Below, in pieces: positions 51,613-60,722 of a stretch of DNA of 64,000 bases. A program made the position numbers and the translations under genes. This DNA comes from Dehalococcoidales bacterium. Its GTDB lineage: Bacteria; Chloroflexota; Dehalococcoidia; Dehalococcoidales; UBA3254. Each line of letters opens with the position of its first letter. Within the stretch, counting starts at the first letter, position 1. The notes under the pieces are model-generated. The model was given only the letters and a program-made list of their open reading frames with translations. It was not told the DNA's origin and searched no databases. The stretch spans positions 1 through 64,000 of the forward strand of contig JAFGOB010000086.1 in the NCBI GenBank assembly GCA_016926695.1, written 5' to 3'.

Positions 51613-52755
51613 CTATTTAACGAACTCGGTATTTCCGGTATGGGCGGTATCGTAACCTCCCATTTCATCGACGATCTTTTTGAACTCGCTGCTCCGGATA
51701 ATCTCCAGGACAGGGGCGAAAAGCGGGCTGCGATAGTTGTTGATGGGAATAACCAGGTCGAAACTTTCTTTGGTTGCAGGCAGGAAGTCCAGGTTGCATG
51801 AATTCGCGGCCGCCTGTATACCCAGGGCTACATCTGCTTCTCCTCTGACAATGCTCATGGCTACGGCAATGTGAGTATCCAGCTCATGATTATATCCCTT
51901 GATACTATGAGGCAAAATACCCATTTCCCGCAATTTATAGTCCAGCCAGACCCGCGTTCCCGAACCCTTCTGGCGGTTGACAAAAGTTACATCACCACGG
52001 CTCAGGTCTTCCGGTCCTCTGATTCCTTTTGGATTTCCCTTGGCGACCATAAAGCCCTGGATCCGGTCAGCCAGGTGCACTACGGCTACCTCTATACCCT
52101 GAAGAGTATGCCGGATGTAGGGATAGTTATATTCACCGGTTTCTTCATCCAGCAGGTGTATGCCGGCCATATCAGCCTTGCCTTCCTGTATTGCCAGAAG
52201 TCCTCCAAGACTGCCAGCCGGAGTGATCTGGACCATCATTTCCGGGTTGCGGTATTTCAGCCGGCTTACCAGGAGCTCAAGGGCCATATCGTTGCTGCCC
52301 ACTATGTCGATCTTTTTCTGTATCTCGATTCGGCTGGCTGAACTGGAGGCGGACTCCTGTGTTTCCCTCTGGAAACGCCAGCGGGCTAGTTGAAGAGAAA
52401 AAGCCGCTTCCAGCTCCTCAGGGGTATAGCCCTGGCTTAGCGTATCCAGGATGAGATTGTTTACTATTCCGGCCAAACGGCTTTGCCTTAAGGGCTGCCT
52501 TTGCGGGCTGTCATTCTCGCCCATGACGATGGTGCCTCTTCTGCGGCTGGCTCCCAGTATGCCTTCCTGTTCCAGTTCCTGGTATGCCCTGGCTACGGTT
52601 GCAGGATTAATATGCAGAGTACTGGCCAGGTTCCGCACCGTAGGTACCCTTTCTCCCGGCTTAAGCTGATAGTTGGCCACATGCTGTTTTATCTGGTCAA
52701 TGATCTGTTTATACAGCGGAATGTCAGCCCTGCCGCTAATATTGATATCCAACAT
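51613..52755 (-). CDS. GntR-type regulator fused to a periplasmic-binding-like domain
   Basis: This 380-residue transcription factor has a GntR winged helix at residues 10-75 (PLYKQIIDQIKQHV, GERVPTVRNLASTLHINPATVARAYQELEQEGIL). After a linker, residues 145-370 form a PBP-like domain (COG1910 type) with VGSNDMALELL and VNRQKGSGTRVWLDYKL. Such domains bind oxyanions such as molybdate or tungstate, or pterin-related ligands. Control of molybdenum or tungsten uptake would fit the enzymes in this window but is an inference. AGGAG lies 7 bases before the ATG. A palindrome over its own transcript start suggests autoregulation. Confidence 0.87.
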   Translation of the reverse strand: MLDINISGRADIPLYKQIIDQIKQHVANYQLKPGERVPTVRNLASTLHINPATVARAYQELEQEGILGASRRRGTIVMGENDSPQRQPLRQSRLAGIVNNLILDTLSQGYTPEELEAAFSLQLARWRFQRETQESASSSASRIEIQKKIDIVGSNDMALELLVSRLKYRNPEMMVQITPAGSLGGLLAIQEGKADMAGIHLLDEETGEYNYPYIRHTLQGIEVAVVHLADRIQGFMVAKGNPKGIRGPEDLSRGDVTFVNRQKGSGTRVWLDYKLREMGILPHSIKGYNHELDTHIAVAMSIVRGEADVALGIQAAANSCNLDFLPATKESFDLVIPINNYRSPLFAPVLEIIRSSEFKKIVDEMGGYDTAHTGNTEFVK

Positions 52756-52776
52756 GGGCGCTCTCCTAATTTGTGC

Positions 52777-52792
52777 TGTATTATTCGATACA
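52777..52792. promoter_or_regulatory. Possible operator of the GntR-type regulator
   Basis: TGTAT and ATACA face each other across TATTCG. The palindrome lies where transcription of the regulator gene should begin, 22 bp before its ATG. Confidence 0.4.
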
Positions 52793-52796
52793 ATTT

Positions 52797-52802
52797 ATTA
52801 TA
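52797..52802 (-). promoter_or_regulatory. -10 box of the GntR-type regulator gene
   Basis: TATAAT on the minus strand, with a weak TTTAAC 17 bases upstream. Start of transcription is expected near 52790. Confidence 0.4.
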
Positions 52803-52918
52803 ACAATACCCACACAAAAGTTAAAGCTACCGATAGAAATAAGTGTATTTTGTATTAGTCCGGCAGGTTGGCCGTCTTCGGCTTTCAATGTACAAAAAAG
52901 AAAACAGCCCCTGAAAAC

Positions 52919-52947
52919 GTTTAAGAGGGGGATGAGCCCTCTTAAAC
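52919..52947 (-). terminator. Probable terminator of the archaellin-like gene
   Basis: A perfect 11-bp stem, GTTTAAGAGGG with CCCTCTTAAAC, has a 7-base loop. On the minus strand GTTTTC follows, a short T run. It lies 35 bp past the stop codon. Confidence 0.65.
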
Positions 52948-52981
52948 AAAAGGAGGAGATGAAAAAGGTTCTGGAATAGCC

Positions 52982-53641
52982 TTATTTCAGGTTCATTACC
53001 TTATCTATATAGGCCGGTGTGGTCCTCTCGAGTGAATTGGTTGCCCCTATCGGCGTGGTGATCTGGATCAAAAAAGTGGTATTAGGACCCAGGGGTTGCA
53101 CGCTGAGAGCATCTACCAGGTTGCCTCCATTGTTATTGGTAACATTACTTCCAACGGTAATCTGGAACTGCTCATTGACGTCCAGCAGGTTATCACCATT
53201 GCAATTGCCTATTTTGGTCAGGGTCCAGTACAGGTCATCGACTTTCTGGTACTGGTCTATCAGGGATATAACGACCTTGTTTTTACTCCCGGCTGCGCAA
53301 AAACCATTATTTGAAGGGTCCGGATCGGGAGGAGTGAAATCCAGTTCCGTTCCGCTCAGAGTGGTGGATACGGTAAAGGATATCTGGCTGAGATATCCGT
53401 TTATGCCTGGATTCTCGGCCTTGGTTACTATACCTCCCAGGATCTTGGTTGTACTCTGGGCTTCTTTCAGTCCCTTATAAACTGCCTCCTGGCTCTTTTG
53501 AGAAGAAAACAGGCCTGCCGAGAGGATGGCATAGGCAAAGACCGCAGCTACAACCACAAAAGCAATAAGGATTATCGCCGTTTCCAGTCCCGTTATACCC
53601 TTTTGCTGATTAAGTGTTTTTACGATTCTCGAGATACGCAT
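52982..53641 (-). CDS. Archaellin/type IV pilin-like protein
   Basis: This 219-residue protein starts with a class III signal peptide: basic MRISRIVKTLNQQKG, then ITGLETAIILIAFVVVAAVF. Cleavage after G15 would leave Ile1 and Glu5 on a long hydrophobic helix. The helix and the following YAILSAGLFSSQKSQEAVY closely match archaellins of methanogens such as Methanosarcina, as does ERTTPAYIDKVMNL at the C-terminus. A calcium-loop-like NCNGDNLLDVNE lies near 147-158. GGGGGAG is 7 bases before the ATG. No archaellum assembly ATPase or membrane platform gene is in the window. It may form a pilus or an archaellum-like filament; archaella are known in some Chloroflexota. Confidence 0.8.
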   Translation of the reverse strand: MRISRIVKTLNQQKGITGLETAIILIAFVVVAAVFAYAILSAGLFSSQKSQEAVYKGLKEAQSTTKILGGIVTKAENPGINGYLSQISFTVSTTLSGTELDFTPPDPDPSNNGFCAAGSKNKVVISLIDQYQKVDDLYWTLTKIGNCNGDNLLDVNEQFQITVGSNVTNNNGGNLVDALSVQPLGPNTTFLIQITTPIGATNSLERTTPAYIDKVMNLK

Positions 53642-53893
53642 CAGTAAACTCCCCCACCAGTTAGCTATATACTAAAATAGCATCCGCCGGCACCAGATAA
53701 CCACAAGAATATTACCTATTTTCATAGGTAAAAACACTCAAATTCGGATTAAAATCTCTGGACACAGAATTCGGCTGAAAGTCGCCGGGCGCAATGATGA
53801 GAGGAATGATTTGTAAGGAGCTGGCGGCAGGACGCCGGGATGTGGAATACCGATCGTCCTGCCATAAAAACAAGCTTTTTTATAGTCGATCGG

Positions 53894-54763
53894 CTATTTT
53901 CCGTCGATATACTTCCCGATCAGCAGATCGAACTTTCTCTTTTGCTCAAGAGTCATAATGGCAGGCGCTGTGACGATCGAGGTTTTCAATGCTGTCTGGC
54001 ATTCACACCGGCGTTTTTCGGGTAGTTTTTTAACAGCCACTTGAATTATTTCCCTGGCCATATTCATATTTTTTTTCAACAGATCGAGAATCACATCTGC
54101 GGTTACACCGGCTTCGTGTTCCCTCCAACTGTCATAATCGGTAATGCAGCTAATGCTGGCATAACAGATTTCCGCCTCGCGGGCCAGTTTGGCTTCCGGC
54201 ATAGCGGTCATACCTATAATATCGGCGTTCCAGGATTTATATAGCCGGGACTCAGCCCGGGTTGAGAAAGCGGGACCTTCCATGGCGATATAGGTGCCGC
54301 CCTTATGCACTTTGGCGCCTGCTTCCACAGCACAGTCATACAGGAAGCTGCTGAACTCATCGCAGTACGGATCGGCAAGCGAAACATGGACTACTACTCC
54401 GTCTCCGAAGAAGGTGCTGATGCGTCCATGTGTACGGTCTATGATCTGATCCGGTATTACCAGTTCGCCGGGTTTCAGCTCCTCCTTAAAGCTTCCGCAG
54501 GAGTTGATCGCGATAATGAATTCTACTCCCAGGGATTTTAAGGCATAGATATTGGCCCGTGCCGGTATTTCACAGGGTAATATGCGGTGTCCCCGTCCGT
54601 GACGCGGCAAAAAGGCTACCCCTGTCCCGCCCAGATTACCTATGGTAATACTATCACTCGGAGCGCCGAAAGGCGTTTCCAGTGTTATATCCCTTATATC
54701 CGTTATACCTTCTATTTTATATAGACCTGTTCCGCCGATTACCCCGATTTTTGCCGTTACCAT
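53894..54763 (-). CDS. mtnP: 5'-methylthioadenosine phosphorylase
   Basis: MtnP cleaves methylthioadenosine to adenine and methylthioribose 1-phosphate. The 289-residue protein shows the phosphate-binding GGTGLYKI at the start, FLPRHGRGHRILPCEIPARANIYAL near 55 and MEGPAFSTRAESRLYKSW near 170, then GMTAMPEAKLAREAEICYA. AGGAGG lies 7 bases before the ATG at 54763, so this start is preferred over an in-frame ATG 21 bases upstream. It follows mtnA by 89 bp in one unit. Confidence 0.93.
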   Translation of the reverse strand: MVTAKIGVIGGTGLYKIEGITDIRDITLETPFGAPSDSITIGNLGGTGVAFLPRHGRGHRILPCEIPARANIYALKSLGVEFIIAINSCGSFKEELKPGELVIPDQIIDRTHGRISTFFGDGVVVHVSLADPYCDEFSSFLYDCAVEAGAKVHKGGTYIAMEGPAFSTRAESRLYKSWNADIIGMTAMPEAKLAREAEICYASISCITDYDSWREHEAGVTADVILDLLKKNMNMAREIIQVAVKKLPEKRRCECQTALKTSIVTAPAIMTLEQKRKFDLLIGKYIDGK

Positions 54764-54852
54764 AATAAGTCCTCCTTGTTTCACGAGTTAGATTTTATCC
54801 CGTTCGGGCCTTTGTCTACCCTGGAAGCGTTTGTCTCCGGAAGTTGAAAACT

Positions 54853-55890
54853 TCAGGATGCTTTTAGTTCGCGCAAGCCCTCCATATAAGGTTCGCGTAC
54901 TATCCCCTTTTCGGTGATAATAGCCGTGATGTATTGATGTGGGGTAATATCGAAAGCAGGGTTTGCCACACAAATATCCGCAGGGGCGATATGTACTCCC
55001 TGTATAGCGGTAACCTCATCAGCTTGACGTTCTTCGATCACGATCCCTTCTCCGTCCGTAATAGAGAGGTCGAGGGTACTGGTAGGAGCGGCGATATAGA
55101 AGGGTATTCCGTGCGCCCCGGCCAGCACGGCATGAGAATATGTGCCGATTTTGTTGGCGGTATCCCCGTTGGCGGCAATACGGTCAGCTCCGGTGATAAC
55201 TGCCTGTATCCTTCCCAAGCGCATGAAAGCTCCGGCCATGGAGTCCGTGATAAGTGTGAACGGAATGGCGCACTTTTTCAATTCGAAAGCCGTCAGACGT
55301 GCTCCCTGTAGCAGCGGCCTTGTTTCGGTAGCCATTACACGGATTATTTTCCCCGCGGCGTAAGCCTGTTTGATTATTCCCAGGGCGGTACCGCAGCCGG
55401 CTGTAGCCAGAGAGCCTGCATTGCAGTGAGTCAGCACCGTATCGCCCTCATTGATAAGCGATGCGCCCAGGCGGCTGAGACTGAGGTCCGATTCCCTCTG
55501 TTCACTGTGAATAGCCAGTGCTTCCTCTATCAACGCCTGTTTAATATCCGCGATGTTCGTATAATTCTCCTCCACCCGTTTCATGCGTTCAATAGCCCAG
55601 AACAGGTTACGTGCGGTGGGACGGCTGTCCCGCAGGGTTTTCCTGACTGTTTCCATTTTGGCCAGGAAGCCGGTGAGGCTGTCAGCCTGTATTTCCAGCG
55701 CACCCAGCGCAATACCGTAGGCGGCAGCGATGCCGATTACCGGCGCTCCACGCACCGCCAGCCTCCGGATAGCTGACGCTACCTCATGGTAGGTGGTGAT
55801 TTCAAGGTATACCTCTTCCAGGGGAAGTCTGGTCTGGTCAATAATTATCAGTTTGTTATCGCGCCAGGCCAGGGGCTCAAGATTAAACAT
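54853..55890 (-). CDS. mtnA: Methylthioribose-1-phosphate isomerase
   Basis: MtnA turns methylthioribose 1-phosphate into methylthioribulose 1-phosphate. The 345-residue protein has [14 protein letters not shown] near residue 46, the catalytic Cys in [13 protein letters not shown] near 153 and Asp in [19 protein letters not shown] near 232, as in the family. AAAGGA lies 9 bases before the ATG at 55890; the earlier in-frame ATG has no such site. It heads the mtnA-mtnP unit. The further salvage genes (mtnB, mtnC/W/X, mtnD) are not here, so salvage may stop or take the shunt to a thiol compound. Confidence 0.93.
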   Translation of the reverse strand: MFNLEPLAWRDNKLIIIDQTRLPLEEVYLEITTYHEVASAIRRLAVRGAPVIGIAAAYGIALGALEIQADSLTGFLAKMETVRKTLRDSRPTARNLFWAIERMKRVEENYTNIADIKQALIEEALAIHSEQRESDLSLSRLGASLINEGDTVLTHCNAGSLATAGCGTALGIIKQAYAAGKIIRVMATETRPLLQGARLTAFELKKCAIPFTLITDSMAGAFMRLGRIQAVITGADRIAANGDTANKIGTYSHAVLAGAHGIPFYIAAPTSTLDLSITDGEGIVIEERQADEVTAIQGVHIAPADICVANPAFDITPHQYITAIITEKGIVREPYMEGLRELKAS

Positions 55891-56003
55891 TGTATCGGTC
55901 CTTTCTCCGGGCATTAGAATTAATTATACCTGTTTTGATAAAATCAGGTAAATGTACTTTTTTACTGGTTTCATAAAATCGAATCCGGGGAACCACTAAA
56001 ATC

Positions 56004-56627
56004 ATGCTTCCACTCCTTGCCAGTGTTGTTGTGGTCTCCTTTTCCGGGGTGATGGCCCCCGGTCCGATGCTGGCCGTTCTTCTGGCAAAAAGCTGCCGTT
56101 CCGGCTGGGCGGGTACCTGGATGTCGCTGGGGCATGCGGTAGTTGAAATACCCCTGATCCTGGTGATCTACTTCGGTTTCGGCAGGCTTTTTCAAAACGA
56201 TCTCACCCAGATAGTAGTCAGCCTGCTGGGAGGGAGCATGATCATATGGATGGGCGTCAGCCTGTTTCGCAGCCGCCGGGTAATCAATACAGGCGAACGG
56301 GAATCGACCCATAACGCCTTTGTTGCCGGTATATTGATGACAGCCCTTAATCCTTTTTTCCTGCTCTGGTGGGCAACCGTGGGAATTATGTGGACGATGA
56401 AGTTTGTGGATTACGGTATCCCGGGGCTGGTGATATTTATCGTTGTACACTGGATGTGCGACCTTGTCTGGCTTTCATTTGTTTCCGTCACGGTTTACCG
56501 TTCCAGATCGCTCTGGCGTCCGGCCGTACAGGAATGGATTTTTATTGTTTGCAGCGTTATGATAGCCGGATTCGGGGCCTGGTTTATGTATTCGGGTATC
56601 CAGCGGCTCTTAGCGGGGGCCTCTTGA
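56004..56627 (+). CDS. LysE/RhtB family exporter
   Basis: This 207-residue membrane protein has the six hydrophobic segments of LysE-type exporters, which pump out amino acids or related metabolites. The family mark GVMAPGPMLAVLL lies at residues 15-27, and ALNPFFLLWW near 115. It is the first of two transporter genes on this strand. No clear ribosome binding site was identified. The substrate is unknown. Confidence 0.85.
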   Translation: MLPLLASVVVVSFSGVMAPGPMLAVLLAKSCRSGWAGTWMSLGHAVVEIPLILVIYFGFGRLFQNDLTQIVVSLLGGSMIIWMGVSLFRSRRVINTGERESTHNAFVAGILMTALNPFFLLWWATVGIMWTMKFVDYGIPGLVIFIVVHWMCDLVWLSFVSVTVYRSRSLWRPAVQEWIFIVCSVMIAGFGAWFMYSGIQRLLAGAS

Positions 56628-56656
56628 TGACCGTTATACAGCAAGTATATCGTTTT

Positions 56657-56665
56657 TGCTATAAT
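56657..56665 (+). promoter_or_regulatory. Extended -10 promoter of the AEC transporter gene, predicted leaderless
   Basis: TGC followed by TATAAT, with no clear -35. The ATG lies 8 bases after the -10 box, so the leader would be 0-3 bases. No ribosome binding site is present. Confidence 0.55.
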
Positions 56666-56673
56666 ACATTAAC

Positions 56674-57639
56674 ATGGATGTACTTCTCATCACCTTTCAG
56701 GCTGTTATCGCTTTGCTGGGTATCGGTGTTCTGGGCTTCTGGATTATTGGGCGCAAGAGGATTCCGGGCAAAGCTCTTGGCCTGTTAAACTCCATAGCCA
56801 TTGATATAGCGCTGCCCTGCCTGGTACTGTCCAATATTCTGGCCCAGTTTTCACCGGAGAAATATGCCGGCTGGTGGCAAATGCCGCTATGGTGGCTGGG
56901 ATTTACACTGGTAGCCCTGGTACTGGCCCTTCTGGCTTCTCTCCTGGTCGGGAAAGAGTTCCGGGGTGAATTCGCCACGGGGCTGTTATACCAGAACGGC
57001 ATTTTCTTTCCTCTTCTGATCATCACCGGGCTTTTCAGCCAGCCGTCCGGATACATAGCGCAGCTTTTTCTATTTATCTTTCTTCAGCCTTCCATCGTCT
57101 TCAGCACCTACCCGCTCTTTTATCCTGGCAGGCCTCCTGAAGAAAGGGTGAATGTGAGGAGAATACTCAATCCAGTCCTGATTTTCACCGTCATTGGTCT
57201 GATACTTGGGCTGGTGGGGGTAAAGCAGTACGTGCCCGGTTTTGTAAGTTTGATTCTGGTCATGGTAGGCGGAATGGCCGCTCCCCTGTTCATGTTGATT
57301 CTGGGAGGTAATGTCTATAACGATTTTAAGGACCGCAAAGGAAACGGGCGACGGATATATAGCGGAGAAGTTATCAAGTTCACCCTGGTGAAAAACATCC
57401 TTTTTCCACTGGTCTTCCTGGGTATTCTGCTCCTCATACGTCCTGATTATCCCCTTGCTTTGATTATCATCCTCCAGGCGTCTGTTCCACCTATTACCGC
57501 TATACCTATCTTCGCGGAACGTTCAAATGGCAACCGGGCGCTGGCCGGCCAGTTTATCGTAGCCAGCTTTGTAGCTTCAATCCTGACTATTCCGGCCGTT
57601 ATTGTGCTTTTCAGCCGTTTTTTCCCCTTTCCGGGCTGA
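56674..57639 (+). CDS. AEC family transporter (auxin efflux carrier type)
   Basis: This 321-residue protein has about ten hydrophobic segments with the AEC pattern: SIAIDIALPCLVLSNI near residue 40 and VSLILVMVGGMAAPLFMLILGGNV near 190, with ASVPPITAIPIF near the C-terminus. Bacterial members move dicarboxylates such as malate or malonate, or other organic acids. It probably exports or imports a small acid. It has its own promoter inside the gap after the LysE-type gene. Confidence 0.87.
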   Translation: MDVLLITFQAVIALLGIGVLGFWIIGRKRIPGKALGLLNSIAIDIALPCLVLSNILAQFSPEKYAGWWQMPLWWLGFTLVALVLALLASLLVGKEFRGEFATGLLYQNGIFFPLLIITGLFSQPSGYIAQLFLFIFLQPSIVFSTYPLFYPGRPPEERVNVRRILNPVLIFTVIGLILGLVGVKQYVPGFVSLILVMVGGMAAPLFMLILGGNVYNDFKDRKGNGRRIYSGEVIKFTLVKNILFPLVFLGILLLIRPDYPLALIIILQASVPPITAIPIFAERSNGNRALAGQFIVASFVASILTIPAVIVLFSRFFPFPG

Positions 57640-57671
57640 ACCGGCGCATTCAACCCGGATAAACAAACTAA

Positions 57672-57751
57672 TACAGACGCAATATTATTTAAGCAAATAG
57701 CACGAAGCATCAGGGCGGTGGGGACTTGTATCATTATCTGGTGCGTCTGTA
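57672..57751. repeat. 80-bp segment bounded by 10-bp inverted repeats
   Basis: TACAGACGCA and TGCGTCTGTA face each other across 60 bp in the alaS upstream region. It is outwardly flanked by TA like the MITE-like elements, but the end sequence differs. It may be a coincidence or a regulatory structure. Confidence 0.35.
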
Positions 57752-57809
57752 CTGATATATTATATCGCGAGTTCTGTTTCGCCGGACGGATTATCGCTTC
57801 CTGATTCAA

Positions 57810-57838
57810 TTGACACTCCACCTGCCTTAATCTAAAAT
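57810..57838 (+). promoter_or_regulatory. alaS promoter
   Basis: TTGACA, 17 bases, TAAAAT. Transcript start is expected near 57845, giving a 30-base leader with AAGGAG before the GTG. Confidence 0.65.
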
Positions 57839-57874
57839 CGAATTATGCCAATTGGGTTATTTAAGGAGTAGTCC

Positions 57875-60496
57875 GTGAATATTGATGAGATACGCCAGTC
57901 TTTCCTGGCTTTTTTTGAGGAAAAAAAACATACGGTTATCCCCAGTTCGTCCCTGGTCCCGTACAGCGATCCTACTTTACTTTTCACCAGCGCCGGAATG
58001 GTGCAGATCAAGCCCTATTTTCTGGGAACGGAAACACCCCCTAATAACCGTTTGGCCTCCTGCCAGAAGTGCTTCCGTACCACGGACATAGAATCAGTCG
58101 GCGATACCAAGCACCTGACTTTTTTCGAAATGCTGGGCAATTTCAGCGTGGGCGATTATTTTAAAAACGAAGCTATAGCCTGGGCCTGGGAGTATATTAC
58201 CCGGCGTTTGAAGCTATCTCCGGATAGATTATGGATAACCGTTTATACCGATGATGATGAAGCCCTGGAAATATGGCACCGTACAATAGGAGTGCCGCTG
58301 GAGCGTATCATGCGGTTCGGGGAGAAAGACAATTTCTGGGGGCCGGCGGGAAGTTCGGGCCCCTGCGGGCCGTGCAGTGAGTTGCATTACGACTTCGGGG
58401 AACAATATGGCTGCGGAAGAAAAGACTGTAATCCGGGCTGCGACTGCGGACGCTTTGTCGAGATCTGGAACCTGGTCTTCACACAATATAACCAGGACGA
58501 AGCCGGACTGCGTACACCGCTTCCCAGGCCAAATATCGATACCGGTATGGGTCTGGAAAGGATAGCGGCGGTTATTCAGGGCAAGTCCACTGTCTATGAT
58601 ACGGATGTTTTTGCTCCTTTGCTGCAAAAGCTTGCCCTTTTTACCGGCAGGAAGTACGGGGTTGATCCTGAAGCTGATAATGCTATGCGGGTTATCGTGG
58701 AGCACAGCCGCGCCATTGCCTTCCTGCTGGCGGATGGGGTAATGCCGGCCAACGACGGGCGCGGTTATGTTCTTCGGCGGCTGATACGCCGGGCAGCCCT
58801 GTTCGGTAAAAAGCTGGGCCTGGAAAATCTTTTCCTCAAGGAAACTTGTGCGGACTCCATTGACCGCATGAAAAAGGTCTATCCCGAGCTTGAGCATAGG
58901 CGGGATGTAATACTGAAAGTAGCGGACCTGGAAGAATCGCGTTTCCACGAGACGCTTAATACCGGATTAACGCTGCTGGACGGACTGATCTCCTCGGATT
59001 CCAGCCGCGTACGTAATACCGTTCCGGGTGAAGATGTATTCAGGTTATATGATACCTATGGATTCCCGGTAGAACTAACCAGGGAAATGGCCGCGAGGGC
59101 CGGTCTGGCTGTCGATATGGAAGGTTTCAACAAAGAGATGGAGAAACAGAAGGAAAGAGCGCGCTCTTCTCACAAGTTCGATATCGCCAGGGGCAATGGA
59201 AAAATGGAAATAAGGCCGGGTATAGCCGGGTCCCTCTTTGTCGGATATGACCGCTTGAAATTCTCTTCCAGGATTAACGAAATCCTGGTTGAAGGCAAAA
59301 GCGTGGATGAGGTCCCGGAGGGACTGGAAGCAGGGATTATCCTGGAGTCCACCCCTTTTTACGGTGAGATGGGAGGTCAGGTGGGGGATACCGGCATAAT
59401 CAGCAATTCCGGCGGCAGGTTTGCTGTAACCAATACCATACATATGGCTGACTGGGTGATACACCAGGGAAGGATCGAGAGCGGACGGTTTGCAGTCGGC
59501 GAGGAGGTGGAAGCGGAGGTGGACCTTTCCCGACGTATGGACATCGCCGCCAATCACACCGCTACGCACCTGCTGCAATACGCACTCAGGGAAGTCCTGG
59601 GACCGCATGTACAGCAAAGGGGTTCGATGGTAGGGCCTTCCGAATTCCGTTTTGATTTCTCTCATTTGACCGCCATGACGCCCGGGGAAATCCGCCGGGT
59701 GCAGAGTATAGTTAACGACAAGATCCGCCAAAATCTGGCTGTGAAGGCTGAGCAGATGGCTTATAAACAGGCGGTCTCCGGGGGTGCTACCGCGCTTTTC
59801 GATGAAAAGTACGGTGATATAGTGAGGGTAGTAAAAATCGGTTCGCCGGCTGTAAGCGCCGAGCTGTGCGGCGGTACACACGTTTCGGCTACCGGTCAGA
59901 TAGGTTTCTTCCAGGTGGTCAACGAGAGCAGTATAGGCTCGGGACTGCGCCGTATAGAGGCTATGACCGGCAGAGGGGCGGAAAACCTTGTTGAGCAGAA
60001 GTTGGATGTCCTGGAACGGATCGCACGGGCGCTGGGCACCTCTCCGGACGGAGCGAAAGATAAGGTAGAAATGCTGCTCAACGACCTGGAGGCTGAGCGC
60101 AAGAAAATAGCCGGGCTGCAAAAAGAGGTAAGCCGTAAAAATGCCGGCGATCTGCTGGACAGGATTGAAGAGGTGAACGGCATAAAGCTCCTGGCAGCCG
60201 GGCTGACTGATGTAAAGCTCGATTCACTGAGAGAAATGGCTGATGTACTCAGGGAGAAAATGGGTTCCGGGGTAATCGTGCTGGCTTCTGTCTGTGATGA
60301 CAAGCCGTCTTTTATCGCCATGGTTACTCCCGACCTGGTGCAAAAGGGATATCATGCCGGAGAAATAGTGAAGAAAGTGGCCCAGGTTACGGGGGGTGGC
60401 GGAGGCGGCAAACCGGGAATGGCCCAGGCCGGTGGTAAAGATAGTACCAGGGTGGAAGAAGCTCTGCATCTTGCCAGGACCCTTATAAAAGGTTAA
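57875..60496 (+). CDS. alaS: Alanyl-tRNA synthetase
   Basis: This 873-residue class II synthetase charges tRNA-Ala and edits Ser and Gly errors. The active site region includes FTSAGMVQIKPYFLG near residue 36 and CFRTTDIESVGDTKHLTFFEMLGNFSVGDYF. The editing domain has the zinc ligands in HTATHLL near 564 and CGGTHVSATGQIGFF near 666. The C-terminal domain ends in a Gly-rich GGGGGGKPGMAQAGG. The start is GTG with AAGGAG 8 bases upstream. It probably forms one unit with ruvX, though 226 bp separate them. Confidence 0.97.
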   Translation: MNIDEIRQSFLAFFEEKKHTVIPSSSLVPYSDPTLLFTSAGMVQIKPYFLGTETPPNNRLASCQKCFRTTDIESVGDTKHLTFFEMLGNFSVGDYFKNEAIAWAWEYITRRLKLSPDRLWITVYTDDDEALEIWHRTIGVPLERIMRFGEKDNFWGPAGSSGPCGPCSELHYDFGEQYGCGRKDCNPGCDCGRFVEIWNLVFTQYNQDEAGLRTPLPRPNIDTGMGLERIAAVIQGKSTVYDTDVFAPLLQKLALFTGRKYGVDPEADNAMRVIVEHSRAIAFLLADGVMPANDGRGYVLRRLIRRAALFGKKLGLENLFLKETCADSIDRMKKVYPELEHRRDVILKVADLEESRFHETLNTGLTLLDGLISSDSSRVRNTVPGEDVFRLYDTYGFPVELTREMAARAGLAVDMEGFNKEMEKQKERARSSHKFDIARGNGKMEIRPGIAGSLFVGYDRLKFSSRINEILVEGKSVDEVPEGLEAGIILESTPFYGEMGGQVGDTGIISNSGGRFAVTNTIHMADWVIHQGRIESGRFAVGEEVEAEVDLSRRMDIAANHTATHLLQYALREVLGPHVQQRGSMVGPSEFRFDFSHLTAMTPGEIRRVQSIVNDKIRQNLAVKAEQMAYKQAVSGGATALFDEKYGDIVRVVKIGSPAVSAELCGGTHVSATGQIGFFQVVNESSIGSGLRRIEAMTGRGAENLVEQKLDVLERIARALGTSPDGAKDKVEMLLNDLEAERKKIAGLQKEVSRKNAGDLLDRIEEVNGIKLLAAGLTDVKLDSLREMADVLREKMGSGVIVLASVCDDKPSFIAMVTPDLVQKGYHAGEIVKKVAQVTGGGGGGKPGMAQAGGKDSTRVEEALHLARTLIKG

Positions 60497-60722
60497 AAGC
60501 CGCCGGAGCAGGTCTGTTAATGCCGCAGTATGACCGGAAATTCTGCCTTAAAAACGCATGGCACAGCGTGTGATGGCTATCCTCTCAAGTGGTAATCCGA
60601 CTGACAGGGGTTTGTCCGTGTTGCATTTGATGAAAGATCGTGAGAAATTTTGTGTATTATTGCAGGGTTCCGGTCCGTTTTATACCCCGTTAAGGGGGAA
60701 AGGCCGGGTAGGGGGGTATTAG

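Noticed and set aside
51466..51801. 111-codon plus-strand frame at the end of the GntR-type gene
   Set aside because: Most of it is antisense to the regulator coding sequence and it matches nothing known.
59075..60121. 348-codon minus-strand frame opposite alaS
   Set aside because: It is antisense to alaS and lacks a start signal or recognisable domain.
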